Shown here in pieces: positions 1-8,863 of a DNA stretch of 64,000 bases. Made by a program: the position numbers and the translations under genes. This stretch comes from Streptomyces sp. NBC_01276. Its GTDB lineage: Bacteria; Actinomycetota; Actinomycetes; Streptomycetales; Streptomycetaceae. How positions within the stretch are numbered: position 1 is the stretch's first letter; each line of letters opens with the position of its first letter. The stretch spans positions 7,438,501 to 7,502,500 of the forward strand of contig NZ_CP108442.1 in NCBI RefSeq assembly GCF_041435355.1, given 5' to 3'. Below the pieces are notes generated by a model. The model was not told the origin of the DNA. It ran no database searches and saw nothing but the letters and a program-made list of their open reading frames with translations.

Positions 1-1
1 C

Positions 2-958
2 TCGTGGACCGGCGGCTTCTGGGCCGGACTGCTGTGGTTGCGGGCCCGGTACACGGGGGACGGGGCACACCGGCGGGCCGCCGCGGACTGCACCGCCCGA
101 CTCGCTCCGTGGGCGGAATCCGACACCGCCACCCGGGGACTGATCTTCTGGTACGGGACGGCGCCGGCCCTGGGCACACCCGAAGCCGTCGCGCTCCGGG
201 CGAGGGCGGCCCGCGCCTGTCTGGACTCCTACGACCCCGGGGCGGGGATCGTGCCCTGGGGCGCGGCGCTCGGCGGCCCCCGCCTCCTGGCCCGCGCGGA
301 CGCCGTACCGGGGCTGGTGCCCCTCCTGGCCGCGGCCGGACCCGAAGGGGCCGTCGTGGCCGCGGCCCACCTCCACCGGCACCTCGACCTCGCCCTCGGC
401 CCGGAGGGCGCGGGAAGCGGCCGCCGGCCGCGGCCCGCCTGGACGTTCGACCCGGCAGCGGGCTGGTCCCCCTGTGCGGATCCGGCACCGGGGTGGAGCC
501 GCGGAGAGGCGTGGCTGCTCCTGGCCGTGGCCGACGCACTGCTCCGGCCGGAGATCGCCCGCCACCGGCCGGAGCGGCTCGCCCTCGCCGCGGAGCAGTT
601 GCTGGTACAGGCGCGGGCACTGACCGGGCCGCTCGTCCCGCCCAACGAGGCGTCCCGGCCGCGGGGGCCCGTCGACACCTCGGCCGCGGCGATCACCGCC
701 GTCGCGCTGCTCAAGCTGTCGCGCGCACGGGCACCCCGGGCCGAGGTGTGTGCGCGGCGGGCCGTGGCGATCCTGAGCCGACTGACCGGGGCCCACCTCA
801 GCGAAGCGGGTCCGGGCCGGCCGCCGGGAATGCTGCTGGACGGCTGCTACGACGCCGCCAAGGGCCTGGCGGTGCGTCACGAACTCATCTGGGGCGACTT
901 CTTCCTGGCCCTCGGACTGGCCGCACTGGGCGACCTCGTCGACATCACCCGCGTGTAG
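2..958 (+). CDS. Glycoside hydrolase family 88-like (unsaturated glucuronyl hydrolase fold), 5' end outside window
   Basis: The frame is open from base 2, so the gene starts upstream; 318 residues are visible. GH88 enzymes remove unsaturated uronic acid from the non-reducing end of oligosaccharides released by polysaccharide lyases. The visible start SWTGGFWAGLLWL matches the conserved early tryptophan-rich segment. A central GWSRGEAWLLLAVADAL segment, the DTSAAAITAVALL helix and the C-terminal HELIWGDFFLALGLAAL segment follow the family order. There is no lyase or transporter in view, so the substrate is unknown. Its 3' end overlaps the convergent acyl-CoA dehydrogenase by 14 bp. The family call is by motif; other six-hairpin (alpha/alpha)6 hydrolases such as GH105 are possible. 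Confidence 0.75.
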   Translation, partial: SWTGGFWAGLLWLRARYTGDGAHRRAAADCTARLAPWAESDTATRGLIFWYGTAPALGTPEAVALRARAARACLDSYDPGAGIVPWGAALGGPRLLARADAVPGLVPLLAAAGPEGAVVAAAHLHRHLDLALGPEGAGSGRRPRPAWTFDPAAGWSPCADPAPGWSRGEAWLLLAVADALLRPEIARHRPERLALAAEQLLVQARALTGPLVPPNEASRPRGPVDTSAAAITAVALLKLSRARAPRAEVCARRAVAILSRLTGAHLSEAGPGRPPGMLLDGCYDAAKGLAVRHELIWGDFFLALGLAALGDLVDITRV

Positions 959-2159
959 CGGCCCCGTGGGCCCGGCCGTAGCCGCGCAGCACGCGGCGGG
1001 CCACCGAGGTGATGTGCAGCTCGTCCGGGCCGTCGAGGATGCGGGCCGCGCGTCCGCCGCGGAACAGCGACGGCAGCGCCGTGTCCGGGCCGAGCCCGGC
1101 AGCGCCGTGGACCTGGATGGCGGAGTCCGTGACCTGCTGCAGCATCCGGGCGGCGGCGACCTTGGCCAGACCCACCTCGGTACGGGCGTCCCGTCCGGCC
1201 GCGATCAGCGCTACCGCCTCGTGGACCAGGGGCCGGGTGGTGCGCAGCGCGAGGAGGGAGTCGAAGACGTGCTGCTGGACCAGCTGGTGGTCGGCGAGCG
1301 GCCCGCGCGATCCCCGGCGGGTGGCGGCGCGTTCGGCCATGAGGTCGAAGGCGCGCCGGGCCTGCCCCAGCCAGCGCAGGCAGCGCAGCGTGCGGCCGAG
1401 CGCGAGCCGTTCACCCGCGATGGCCAGGGCGTCGCCACCCGCGCCGAGGAGGTGGTCGGCGGGCACGCGGACCCGGTCCAGTTCGATCTCGTACTGGCCC
1501 GCCGCCCCCAGTACGCGCAGTTCGCGTACGACGCGGAAGCCGGGTGAGCCGGTCGGTACGAGCAGCAGGGAGAGGCCCTCGCGGTCGCCCGCCGCCCCGC
1601 CCGTACGCGCCATGACGGTGACGAGATCGGCGCCGGCGGCTCCGGAGGTGAACCACTTGCGGCCGCTGATCACCCAACCGCCGTCCGCCCGGGCCTCGGC
1701 ACGCGTGCCGGTGAGGAGCGGGTCGGTGCCCGGTACGTCCGGCTCGGTCATCGCGTAGCAGGTGCGCATCTCGCCCGCGACCAGACGTTCCAGGTACTCC
1801 TCGCGCACCCGGGTGCCGCCGTGGCGGTTCAGCATGGTGACGTCGAGCAGCGGGGCGGAGCCCAGTGCGGCGGGACCGTGATCGCTGGCGCCCTCGGCCT
1901 CGGCGAGCGCCGCGTACGCACGGAACGTCAGGCCGCCGCCGCCCAGGTCCGCCGGGAGCGGCAGGGCCCACAGCCCGGCGGCACGCGCCTCGGCCCGCAA
2001 CTCCGCCAGGGCGGCGGCCGCTTCCCTTCCGCCCGCGTCCAGCACCGTTTCGGACGGGATCACCCTCGTACGGACGAACCGTTCGACCTCCTCCCTCAAC
2101 TCGGCCGCCCCCGGTTCGGGTTGAACCGGTCCGGCGTACTCCGTGCCCGAATCCGTCAC
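945..2159 (-). CDS. Acyl-CoA dehydrogenase family flavoprotein
   Basis: This 404-residue protein has the length and order of FAD-dependent acyl-CoA dehydrogenases: an N-terminal helical domain, a middle beta domain beginning near CYAMTEPDVPGTDP with the substrate/FAD segment WVISGRKWFTSGA, and a C-terminal helical bundle with an IQVHGAAGLG segment and an arginine-rich end. I chose the GTG start at 2159 because a GGAGG ribosome site lies 7 bases upstream. A longer reading exists but runs through the divergent promoter. The gene is divergent from a CoA-transferase/acyl-CoA ligase operon 143 bp away. That suggests activation, CoA transfer and alpha,beta-desaturation of one acid, as in carnitine-type cassettes. 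The substrate cannot be read from sequence. Confidence 0.88.
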   Translation of the reverse strand: MTDSGTEYAGPVQPEPGAAELREEVERFVRTRVIPSETVLDAGGREAAAALAELRAEARAAGLWALPLPADLGGGGLTFRAYAALAEAEGASDHGPAALGSAPLLDVTMLNRHGGTRVREEYLERLVAGEMRTCYAMTEPDVPGTDPLLTGTRAEARADGGWVISGRKWFTSGAAGADLVTVMARTGGAAGDREGLSLLLVPTGSPGFRVVRELRVLGAAGQYEIELDRVRVPADHLLGAGGDALAIAGERLALGRTLRCLRWLGQARRAFDLMAERAATRRGSRGPLADHQLVQQHVFDSLLALRTTRPLVHEAVALIAAGRDARTEVGLAKVAAARMLQQVTDSAIQVHGAAGLGPDTALPSLFRGGRAARILDGPDELHITSVARRVLRGYGRAHGAATRG

Positions 2160-2302
2160 TGTGTTCCTCCTCGTTCCCGGGAACCCATGGGAACTGCTGT
2201 CCGACTCCCTGTCCGAGGAACTGGTCGGGTGCGCACCCCCCAGAGTTCCCGCGTTCCGTTCGACCTGGGCGACGGCCACCGCCGCGCCGGGAGAGGAGAG
2301 GC

Positions 2303-4087
2303 ATGGCGTCCCCCGCAACCACGCAGACGGTCCGGCCGCTCGACACACTGGCCTTCGGCACCTCGGGGCCCCCGCAGATCACCGACGTCGTCGCCGCACA
2401 CCTGCGGCTGCTCGGAGCGCGATGCGACGGGCCCACCGACGACGGCCCACCGGGCCGCGTCACGCTCTCCGGCGCGGGCTTCGACCCCGCTCGCGCGACC
2501 GTCACCTGGGCGAAGCCCGGCAGCGGGCTCGTCGACGAGGCGACCGTGCAGGCCGCGACCGGCATGATGGCGGTCCACGGACGGCGCGACGGCAGCCCGC
2601 GCGGCCTGGCCGCCGACTACGCGGCGACGGCCACCGCCGTCCTCACCGTCCAAGGACTGCTCGCCGGCCTGGTCGGCCAGGCCCGCGGCGCCGGGCCCTC
2701 CCACATCACCACCGGTGCCGACCGGGCCGGGCTGCTCGCCGTCTCCCAGTACCTCGCCGCCGCCGGGGCCGATGAGGGCGAAGCCGCCGAACTCGGTCCG
2801 GGAGGACCGCCCTTCACCTCGGCCGAGGGCGTGCCGTTCGAGTTGGAGACCCTCGATCCGGGTGCCTGGGCCGCGTTCTGGCGGGCCCTGGGAGCCCCGG
2901 CCGACGCGATGCGGGCGGGGTGGCGGCCGTTCCAGTTCCGCTACGCCACCGCCTGCGCCCCCTTCCCCCGGGTCCTCCACTCGGTGACCCGTTCACACCC
3001 CCTCCCACGGATCCGGCGGGCCGCGGTGCTCTCCGGCGCCGAGGTGTGCGTACTGCGCACCCTGGCCGAACGCGCCCTGGAGACGGACGGCGCCGCGCCC
3101 TGGTCGCTGCGGCCACTGTCCGGTGGCCCCGCGCCGTCGCGCCCCCGTACGACGGTTTCCCCCTCGGCCGGCCGACCGCTGGCCGGGCTGACGGTGCTGG
3201 AGGCGGGCCGTCGCATCCAGGCACCCCTCGCCGCGCACCTGCTCGGCCTGCTGGGGGCCGAGGTCATCCGGATCGAGCCGCCGGGCGGGGACCCGCTGCG
3301 CGGCATGCCGCCCGCCTGCTCCGGGATCTCGGCCCGCTGGCTCGCCCTCAACCGGGGCAAGAAGGCCGTCGAAGTGGACATCAAGGCCGAGGCCGACCGC
3401 CGCCGGCTCCGGGAGATGGCCGCGGAGGCCGACGTCTTCCTGCACAACTGGGCACCGGGCAAGGCCGCGGAGTTCGCTCTGGACGCCGACGACCTCGCGC
3501 GGGTCAATCCGGCCCTGGTCCACGCGTACACGAGCGGCTGGGCCGAACGGCTCCAGGACGCCCCCATCGGCACCGACTTCATGGTGCAGGCCCGCACGGG
3601 GGTGGGCGAGGCGGTCCGCCCCGAAGGGGAGCCCCCCGCGCCCTCGATGATGACCCTGCTCGACGTACTGGGGGGTCTGCACGGTGCCGAAGCCGTTCTC
3701 GCGGGGCTGCTGCTGAGGGAACGCACCGGCCACGGCGTACGGGTGGACTCCTCGCTGCTCGGCGCCGCCGACTCGCTGACCGCCCCCGCCCTGCGGCGGG
3801 TGGCGCGCGGGGAGGCCGCCAGGCGGCCGGCGGGATTCCGGCACCCGCTGCCGACGGCCGACGGCTGGCTCGCCCCCGCCGACGAAAACGCCGGGGCCGC
3901 GGCCGCGTACGACCTGCGCGACCTCTCCACGAGCGACGCGGTCGACCGGCTGAGTTCCCACGGCCTCGCCGTCACCGCCGTCACCACCGACCTCCGCGAC
4001 CTGCACCACGACGCGCGCTTCGCCGGCTCGGTCGGCCGTGACGCGCACGGTGCCCCCGCCGTCACCGCCCCCTGGAGCCTCGTATGA
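2303..4087 (+). CDS. CaiB/BaiF-type (family III) CoA-transferase, two-half form
   Basis: This 594-residue protein is longer than the usual ~400-residue family III CoA-transferase. Residues ~290-594 hold a recognisable transferase: LAGLTVLEAGRRIQAPLAA, the GAEVIRIEPPGGDPLR nucleotide segment, LNRGKKAVEVDIK, and GTDFMVQARTG, where the Asp is the expected acyl-anhydride nucleophile. Residues ~60-160 also contain a GLAADYAATATAVLTVQGLL stretch like the C-terminal half of the family, so two transferase halves may be fused. The ATG at 2303 follows a GAGAGGAGAGG ribosome site. The stop overlaps the next gene by 4 bp (ATGA), indicating translational coupling to the acyl-CoA ligase. Function inferred: moving CoA between carboxylic acids, or racemase/isomerase activity. 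Confidence 0.8.
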   Translation: MASPATTQTVRPLDTLAFGTSGPPQITDVVAAHLRLLGARCDGPTDDGPPGRVTLSGAGFDPARATVTWAKPGSGLVDEATVQAATGMMAVHGRRDGSPRGLAADYAATATAVLTVQGLLAGLVGQARGAGPSHITTGADRAGLLAVSQYLAAAGADEGEAAELGPGGPPFTSAEGVPFELETLDPGAWAAFWRALGAPADAMRAGWRPFQFRYATACAPFPRVLHSVTRSHPLPRIRRAAVLSGAEVCVLRTLAERALETDGAAPWSLRPLSGGPAPSRPRTTVSPSAGRPLAGLTVLEAGRRIQAPLAAHLLGLLGAEVIRIEPPGGDPLRGMPPACSGISARWLALNRGKKAVEVDIKAEADRRRLREMAAEADVFLHNWAPGKAAEFALDADDLARVNPALVHAYTSGWAERLQDAPIGTDFMVQARTGVGEAVRPEGEPPAPSMMTLLDVLGGLHGAEAVLAGLLLRERTGHGVRVDSSLLGAADSLTAPALRRVARGEAARRPAGFRHPLPTADGWLAPADENAGAAAAYDLRDLSTSDAVDRLSSHGLAVTAVTTDLRDLHHDARFAGSVGRDAHGAPAVTAPWSLV

Positions 4088-5781
4088 CCGCCGACCGGCC
4101 CGTACTGCGCGACCTGCTGCCCGCCGATCTCCGCCGCTCCTGGGTGGTCGACGGCACCTGCCCCGACCTCGACGTCTACAGCCTCTTCCGGGCCCGCCAG
4201 ATCGCCGGCCTGCACCGCACGGCCGTCCTGGATGCCAGGGGAAGGCTCTGCTACACCGCCCTGGACCGCAAGGTGCGATGTCTGGCCACCGGCCTCAGAG
4301 ACCTCGGCATCCGCGAAGGCGACGTGGTCGGAGTGCAACTGCCCGACGACCGCAACGCCGTCATCGCCGACCTGGCCTTGGCCGCGCTCGGCGCCGTCGC
4401 CCTGCCGTTCCCCGTCGGCCGCGGCACCCTGGAGGCCGAGTGCCTGCTCCGCCGGGCCGGGGCCGTCGCCGTCATCGCCGCGGTCGAGCACCGCGGCTTC
4501 CACCACGCGGCCGGCCTGCACACGCTCGCGCGCGCACTGCCCGCCCTCCGCCACGTCGTCGCGGTGGGCCCCGGCAGCGCACCCGGGGGAACGACCTCGT
4601 GGTCGGACCTCATGCGCCGCGACCCCGGCGGATTCGTCCCCGCCCGCCCGGACCCCGACAGCGCCGCCCGGATCCTGGTCTCCTCGGGATCCGAAGCCGA
4701 GCCGAAGATGATCGCCTACTCGCACAACGCGCTGGCCGGCGGACGCGGGAACTTCCTCGCCTCGCTCATGCCCGACGGGACCCCGCCGCGCTGCCTCTTC
4801 CTCGTACCGCTGGCCTCCGCCTTCGGGTCCAACGGAACCGCCGTCACCCTCGCCCGGCACGGCGGCACCCTGGTCCTGCTCGACCACTTCTCGCCCGGGG
4901 CCGCCATCGAGGCCGTGCGCGAGCACCAGCCGACCCACGTCCTCGGCGTGCCCACCATGGTGCGCATGATGCTCGAACGCATCGACGCAGCGAGCGAGCG
5001 GCTGCCGGCCCCCACCGCCCTCGTCCTGGGCGGGGCTCCGCTCGACGAGGCCACCGCGGCCGCCGCCGCGCAGGCCTTCGGCTGCCCCGTGGTCAACCTC
5101 TACGGCTCCGCCGACGGCGTCAACTGCCACACGGGGCTGGCCGACACCGTGCCCCCGACCGACGCCGCGGGCGTCGTGGCGGGCCACCCCGATCCCCGGG
5201 TCGCCGAGATCCGCATCGCCGACCCCGAGACCCACGATCCGCTCCCCGACGGCGACATCGGGGAGATCGTCTCCCGGGGCCCCATGACCCCGCTGTGCTA
5301 CGTGGGCGCGCCCGATCTGGACGCCCGCTACCGCACCCCCGACGGGTGGGTCCGTACCGGCGACCTCGGCTACCTCGACGCCGACGGCGTGCTGCACGTC
5401 GTCGGACGCCTCAAGGACATCGTGATCCGCGGCGGCGCCAACATCAGCCCGGCCGAGGTCGAGCGCGAACTCCGTTCGCACCCGCAGGTCCGGGACGTGG
5501 TGTGCGTGGGCGTCCCCGACCGGCTGATGGGGGAGCGGCTGGCGGCCTGCGTGGTGGCGCGGGGCCCGCAGGCTCCGACGCTGGACTCCCTCGGCGTCCA
5601 CCTGGGCGCGCGGGGGCTGGAGCGGCGCAAGCACCCCGAGCGTCTCCTCGTGGTGGAGGAGGTGCCCCTGACGGCGGCGGGCAAGCCGGACCGGACCGCT
5701 CTGCGGGAACGCCTGGCCGGGAGCCCGCCGTCGGCGCGGAACGGTCTTCCCTGGACGCCGCCCCTGGCCCAGGCCGGATGA
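4084..5781 (+). CDS. AMP-forming acyl-CoA synthetase (ANL superfamily)
   Basis: This 565-residue ANL enzyme should activate a carboxylic acid to acyl-AMP and then acyl-CoA. Visible motifs in order are the phosphate-binding loop LVSSGSEAEPKMIAYSH, the adenine region NLYGSADG, the core A8 region GWVRTGDLGYLD followed by GRLKDIVIRGGANISPAEVE, and the C-terminal catalytic lysine region PLTAAGKPDR. The phosphate loop departs from the usual TSGTTGxPKG by carrying SEAEPK, with the Lys kept. The start overlaps the upstream CoA-transferase stop by ATGA, so the two are co-translated. A strong hairpin terminator follows. Substrate unknown; the context of a CoA-transferase and a divergent acyl-CoA dehydrogenase suggests a carnitine- or amino-acid-like acid rather than bulk fatty acids. 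Confidence 0.88.
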   Translation: MTADRPVLRDLLPADLRRSWVVDGTCPDLDVYSLFRARQIAGLHRTAVLDARGRLCYTALDRKVRCLATGLRDLGIREGDVVGVQLPDDRNAVIADLALAALGAVALPFPVGRGTLEAECLLRRAGAVAVIAAVEHRGFHHAAGLHTLARALPALRHVVAVGPGSAPGGTTSWSDLMRRDPGGFVPARPDPDSAARILVSSGSEAEPKMIAYSHNALAGGRGNFLASLMPDGTPPRCLFLVPLASAFGSNGTAVTLARHGGTLVLLDHFSPGAAIEAVREHQPTHVLGVPTMVRMMLERIDAASERLPAPTALVLGGAPLDEATAAAAAQAFGCPVVNLYGSADGVNCHTGLADTVPPTDAAGVVAGHPDPRVAEIRIADPETHDPLPDGDIGEIVSRGPMTPLCYVGAPDLDARYRTPDGWVRTGDLGYLDADGVLHVVGRLKDIVIRGGANISPAEVERELRSHPQVRDVVCVGVPDRLMGERLAACVVARGPQAPTLDSLGVHLGARGLERRKHPERLLVVEEVPLTAAGKPDRTALRERLAGSPPSARNGLPWTPPLAQAG

Positions 5782-5786
5782 CCGAC

Positions 5787-5815
5787 GAGCCCGGCAGCCG
5801 AGGGCTGCCGGGCTC
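5787..5815. terminator. Bidirectional hairpin terminator between convergent operons
   Basis: A perfect 13-bp inverted repeat (GAGCCCGGCAGCC and its complement) with a 3-base loop lies 6 bp after the acyl-CoA ligase stop and 20 bp before the end of the minus-strand metal-binding lipoprotein gene. It probably ends transcription from both sides. Confidence 0.85.
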
Positions 5816-5834
5816 TCGCGGCGGGTCGCCCGGA

Positions 5835-6665
5835 TCAGGAGCCGCCCGCGGCCTTCTTCAGCTCGGCCGCCGCGTTGCGGTAGACGGGCAGCAGATCGAG
5901 GTCCTCGGCCGGATAGTTGACGATCTCGACCTGCTTGGCGCCCGAGTCGGGCAACACGGTCCCGGTCGACATGTGGGCGTTGTCCAGGACCAGGGACGGC
6001 TTCTTCGCGGAGAGCCCGGCCAGCTGCGCCGGGGTCACCGCCTCCGGCCCGTAGGTACCCACCGTGGTGGCGCCCGCGAGCTTCGCGGCCCAGCCCGTGA
6101 AGACCTGGGCGACCACGGAGGGGCCCTTTCCGCCGGGCCACCCGGCCTGCAGTTCCTTGGTGAGCCTGCCGTACTCGCTGTCGAACCCGGACTTCCACTT
6201 CGTGGCCGCATCCTGCGTGCCGAAGAGCGCGCCCAGCTTGTCGACCTCGGCCCTGACCTTGGCAGGGTCGTTGTCGAGGTTGACCTCGACCAGCTTCGCC
6301 TTGGAGCCGGCGGCCTCCTTGATCTTCGCCGCGTACGGCTCGAAGGGCGCGTAGAGCACGAAGTCCGCCTTGGCGACGGCGGCGAGGTCGGAGGGCCTGG
6401 GGTCGTAGTCGGGGGCGTGGTGGACGGACTGCGGCACGATGACCTTGACGTCCTCGGCCCCGGCGGCCTTGGCGAACGCGCCCTCCCAGGTGGTGGTCAC
6501 GACCACCACGGGCCTGTCCTTCCCGGGGGCCGGAGCGCCGCCCTTCGCGGGGGCGCCGGCGACGGCCTCCGGGCCGGTGCCGGCGCCGTCGCCACAGCCG
6601 GCGAGGAGGGCGAGGGCCGTGCTCAGTGCGAGGAGGGAAGAGGTTCGGACGCGGGTGCGCGCCAT
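5835..6665 (-). CDS. Zn/Mn-type ABC transporter substrate-binding lipoprotein
   Basis: This 276-residue protein starts with an RTRVR n-region, a hydrophobic core and the lipobox LLAGC, so it should be a lipoprotein on the outer face of the membrane. The mature part has the ZnuA/TroA layout: VVVVTTTWEGAFAKAAG, a metal-site region containing HHAPDYDPRPSDL with the expected histidines, and a C-terminal lobe with LVLDNAHMSTG and VEIVNYP. A long His-rich loop, common in zinc-specific proteins, is absent, so Zn, Mn or another divalent metal is possible. The ATG lies inside the end of the permease gene (43-bp overlap) with GGAG upstream. It is the last gene of an ATPase-permease-binding protein operon. 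I see no AT-rich Zur-like palindrome upstream. Confidence 0.82.
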   Translation of the reverse strand: MARTRVRTSSLLALSTALALLAGCGDGAGTGPEAVAGAPAKGGAPAPGKDRPVVVVTTTWEGAFAKAAGAEDVKVIVPQSVHHAPDYDPRPSDLAAVAKADFVLYAPFEPYAAKIKEAAGSKAKLVEVNLDNDPAKVRAEVDKLGALFGTQDAATKWKSGFDSEYGRLTKELQAGWPGGKGPSVVAQVFTGWAAKLAGATTVGTYGPEAVTPAQLAGLSAKKPSLVLDNAHMSTGTVLPDSGAKQVEIVNYPAEDLDLLPVYRNAAAELKKAAGGS

Positions 6666-7498
6666 GAGCTGATTCTCCGTTCGGGAATGAAGTGGACGGC
6701 GAGGACGAGCGCCCCCGCCGTCAGGACGAGTACCGGGCCGGGCGGCCAGTCCAGCCACAGGGCCAGCAGGAAGCCGGTCGCGTTGACGGTCACGCCGATG
6801 CCGACCGCCCAGAGGGTGATCGACTTCAGAGAGCTGCCCAGGCGTCGCGCCGCGAGTGCGGGCAGCAGGGTCAGGGCGTCGACGAGCAGGGCGCCGGTGA
6901 GCTTGATGGCTCCGGCGACGGCGATCGCGACGAGCACCAGGAGGGCCGCGGTCAGGGCGCGTACGGGGACTCCGGAGCACTGGGCGAGCTCGCGGTCGTA
7001 GAGGAGGAGGCCGACGTCGTGCCGCCGCCACCAGAACAGGCCGGGTACGACGGCGGCCAGGACGCCGAGCACGACGAGGTCGGGCGTGCCGACGGAGAGG
7101 ATCGACCCCCACAGCAGGGCGAAGGCCCCGGACGCGTTGACCCCCGACACGGCGAGGAGCAGCAGCGCCGCGGCGATGGCGAGGCTCATCAGCAGACCCA
7201 TGGCTCCGGACAGGCCGTCCGGGGTACGGGCGAGCGGGGCGACGCCCGCTCCGGCCAGGGCGCAGGCGACGAGCGCGCACAGCATGGGGTCGAGGCCGGT
7301 GAGCAGACCGACCGCGATGCCCAGCAGCGCGACGTGCATCATCGCGAAGCGGACCGGCATGATGTCGAGCCCGACGATGACCACCCCGATGACCGGCAGG
7401 CCGATCGCGGCGAGCAGCAGCGCGAGCCCGGCCCGCTGGACCGGAAGCAGCTGCAGCAGCGCGCCGAGGTCGGCGGTGGCGAGGGACACCGGGGTCAC
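6623..7498 (-). CDS. Zn/Mn-type ABC transporter permease (ABC-3 family)
   Basis: This 291-residue polytopic membrane protein has about eight hydrophobic segments and resembles ZnuB/TroC permeases. It has IVGLDIMPVRFAMMHVALLGIAV near the N-terminus and the cytoplasmic ATPase-contact region GVPVRALTAALLVLVAIAV followed by LLVDALTLLPALAARRL. The GTG start at 7498 overlaps the ATPase stop by GTGA, and the 3' end overlaps the binding-protein start. The whole operon is therefore translationally coupled. It forms the channel through which metal delivered by the lipoprotein enters the cell. Confidence 0.85.
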   Translation of the reverse strand: MTPVSLATADLGALLQLLPVQRAGLALLLAAIGLPVIGVVIVGLDIMPVRFAMMHVALLGIAVGLLTGLDPMLCALVACALAGAGVAPLARTPDGLSGAMGLLMSLAIAAALLLLAVSGVNASGAFALLWGSILSVGTPDLVVLGVLAAVVPGLFWWRRHDVGLLLYDRELAQCSGVPVRALTAALLVLVAIAVAGAIKLTGALLVDALTLLPALAARRLGSSLKSITLWAVGIGVTVNATGFLLALWLDWPPGPVLVLTAGALVLAVHFIPERRISSWRAPASEPLPSSH

Positions 7499-8130
7499 CG
7501 GAGCTCCCGCAGCCGGCCCGCGGCCATCTCCAGCACCCGGTCGCAGCGGTCCGCCAGAGCCCGGTCGTGCGTCACCACGATCAGGGTGACCGGCAGTGCG
7601 GTGAGGACGTCGGCGGCCTCCGCCTGCCCGTCGAAGTCGAGGGCGGCGGTGGGCTCGTCGGCCAGCAGCACCTGTGCGCCCGCGGCGACGCAGCCGATCG
7701 CGCGGGCCAGGTACATCCGCTGCAACTGCCCTCCGGACAGGGTGTGCAGGGGGCGCTCGACCAGCGCGGCGACGCCCAGCCGGGCGGCGGCCTCGGCGGC
7801 GTCGTCCGGCGCGGTACTGCCCGCGAGCAACTCGGCCCCGAGCAGGGGGAACCGTCCGGCGGCCGGCTTCTGGGGGATCCAGGCGCAGGCCCGGCGGCGC
7901 CACGCCCACTCGGCGGCCGAACCGGTGGTCCGGCCGCCGACCCGGATCGAGCCCGTCACCTGTCGGTGCAGACCCAGGACCGCACGCAGCAGGGTGGTCT
8001 TGCCCGAACCGTTGGTCCCGGTCAGCGCCACGCGCTCACCGGCGGCGATCTCCAGGTTCACCTCGGAGACCGCCTCCACCCGGCCGTGCCGGCAGGCGAC
8101 CGCCCTCATGTGCACATCGAGCCCGCCCAT
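7495..8130 (-). CDS. ABC transporter ATPase for metal uptake
   Basis: This 211-residue nucleotide-binding subunit shows Walker A TGTNGSGKTTLL, a Q-loop at IPQKP, signature LSGGQLQRMYLARA, Walker B VLLADEPTAALD and the switch histidine in VVTHDRA. It is shorter than many ZnuC proteins but complete. The ATG at 8130 (MGGLDVHMRAV) is chosen because GGAAAGG lies just upstream; a longer reading to 8235 has an unlikely arginine- and cysteine-rich leader. It is first in the ATPase-permease-lipoprotein operon. The 205 bases between it and the copper operon upstream should carry its promoter, but I see no clear operator there. Confidence 0.88.
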   Translation of the reverse strand: MGGLDVHMRAVACRHGRVEAVSEVNLEIAAGERVALTGTNGSGKTTLLRAVLGLHRQVTGSIRVGGRTTGSAAEWAWRRRACAWIPQKPAAGRFPLLGAELLAGSTAPDDAAEAAARLGVAALVERPLHTLSGGQLQRMYLARAIGCVAAGAQVLLADEPTAALDFDGQAEAADVLTALPVTLIVVTHDRALADRCDRVLEMAAGRLRELR

Positions 8131-8335
8131 CCCACGCCTTTCCGTCGGTCCGTGCCGTGCGGGGCAACAGGTGTCCGCCGCCCACGTTCCAGTAGTCGGA
8201 CGGCGATGGGCCGCAGTTCCCGGCGGGCCGGACATCGTCGCGGGTGAATCCCCTCCGACCCGCCGGGCCCCGGCATCCGCCGCCGGAGCGTTCGCACCGC
8301 CGCGGCGAGGTCCGTCGCCGCCGGACCGGTGGCGT

Positions 8336-8863
8336 TCAGCTGCCGGGCCGGATCGCGATCGCGATCGTCTCGACCGGTTCGCTGTGACGGAAGTGCAGGA
8401 CGAAGCGGACGACCTGACCCGGCTGCCATCGTTCCTTCACCTTCACCATTACCCCCACCCCGAAGGGGGACATCTCCACCGCCCCTCCGGCCGGGATGCG
8501 AACGGGACCGTCCCTGTCCATGGAGTCGGCCCCGGTCCCCGTGCTCCGGTGCCGGCTCAGCACGGCCCGTTCCACGGCCGTGGAGGTCACGGACACCAAC
8601 TCGTCCTCCCCGCCACCCAGGTTCGAGATCCTGAAGAACGCCGCGGTGTCCTCCCTGCCGGCGTACGGAACGAAGACGCGGCCGTCGTCGACCGCGATCC
8701 GGGGCGGGGTTCCGGCAGCCCCCGAGGCGGCCCAGGCCGTCAGACAGCACAGGCCCACCAGGCACGCGATCACCGGAGCGGCCGCGGCCAGGTACGCCTC
8801 GCGCAGACGCGGGCGCGCGGCCCAGCGGCCCTCCGTCGCTTCTCCTCGAACGGATTCGGTCAT
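8336..8863 (-). CDS. PCuAC-like copper chaperone domain protein, membrane anchored, one ligand missing
   Basis: This 175-residue protein has a transmembrane segment at ~25-47 that leaves residues ~52-175 outside. The exported part resembles the PCuAC (DUF461) copper chaperone: H105, M115, the RIPAGGAVEMSPFG strand, M139 and an FVLHF strand. The usual His-x-Met pair is reduced to G137-V-M139, so one of the four Cu(I) ligands is absent. Its start overlaps the CopA stop by ATGA, making it the third gene of the copper operon. It probably accepts copper outside the membrane or helps metallate an exported cuproenzyme. Binding with three ligands would need testing. Confidence 0.65.
   Translation of the reverse strand: MTESVRGEATEGRWAARPRLREAYLAAAAPVIACLVGLCCLTAWAASGAAGTPPRIAVDDGRVFVPYAGREDTAAFFRISNLGGGEDELVSVTSTAVERAVLSRHRSTGTGADSMDRDGPVRIPAGGAVEMSPFGVGVMVKVKERWQPGQVVRFVLHFRHSEPVETIAIAIRPGS

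Noticed and set aside
2941..6198. Very long open frames on the opposite strand of known genes (for example 1085 codons here)
   Set aside because: At ~73% GC, antisense frames of real genes stay open by chance. Products are Gly/Arg/Pro-rich without domains, and the plus-strand transferase and ligase are unmistakable.
8131..8335. Search for a Zur/MntR-type operator before the metal ABC operon
   Set aside because: No AT-rich palindrome is visible; the region is ordinary GC-rich spacer.
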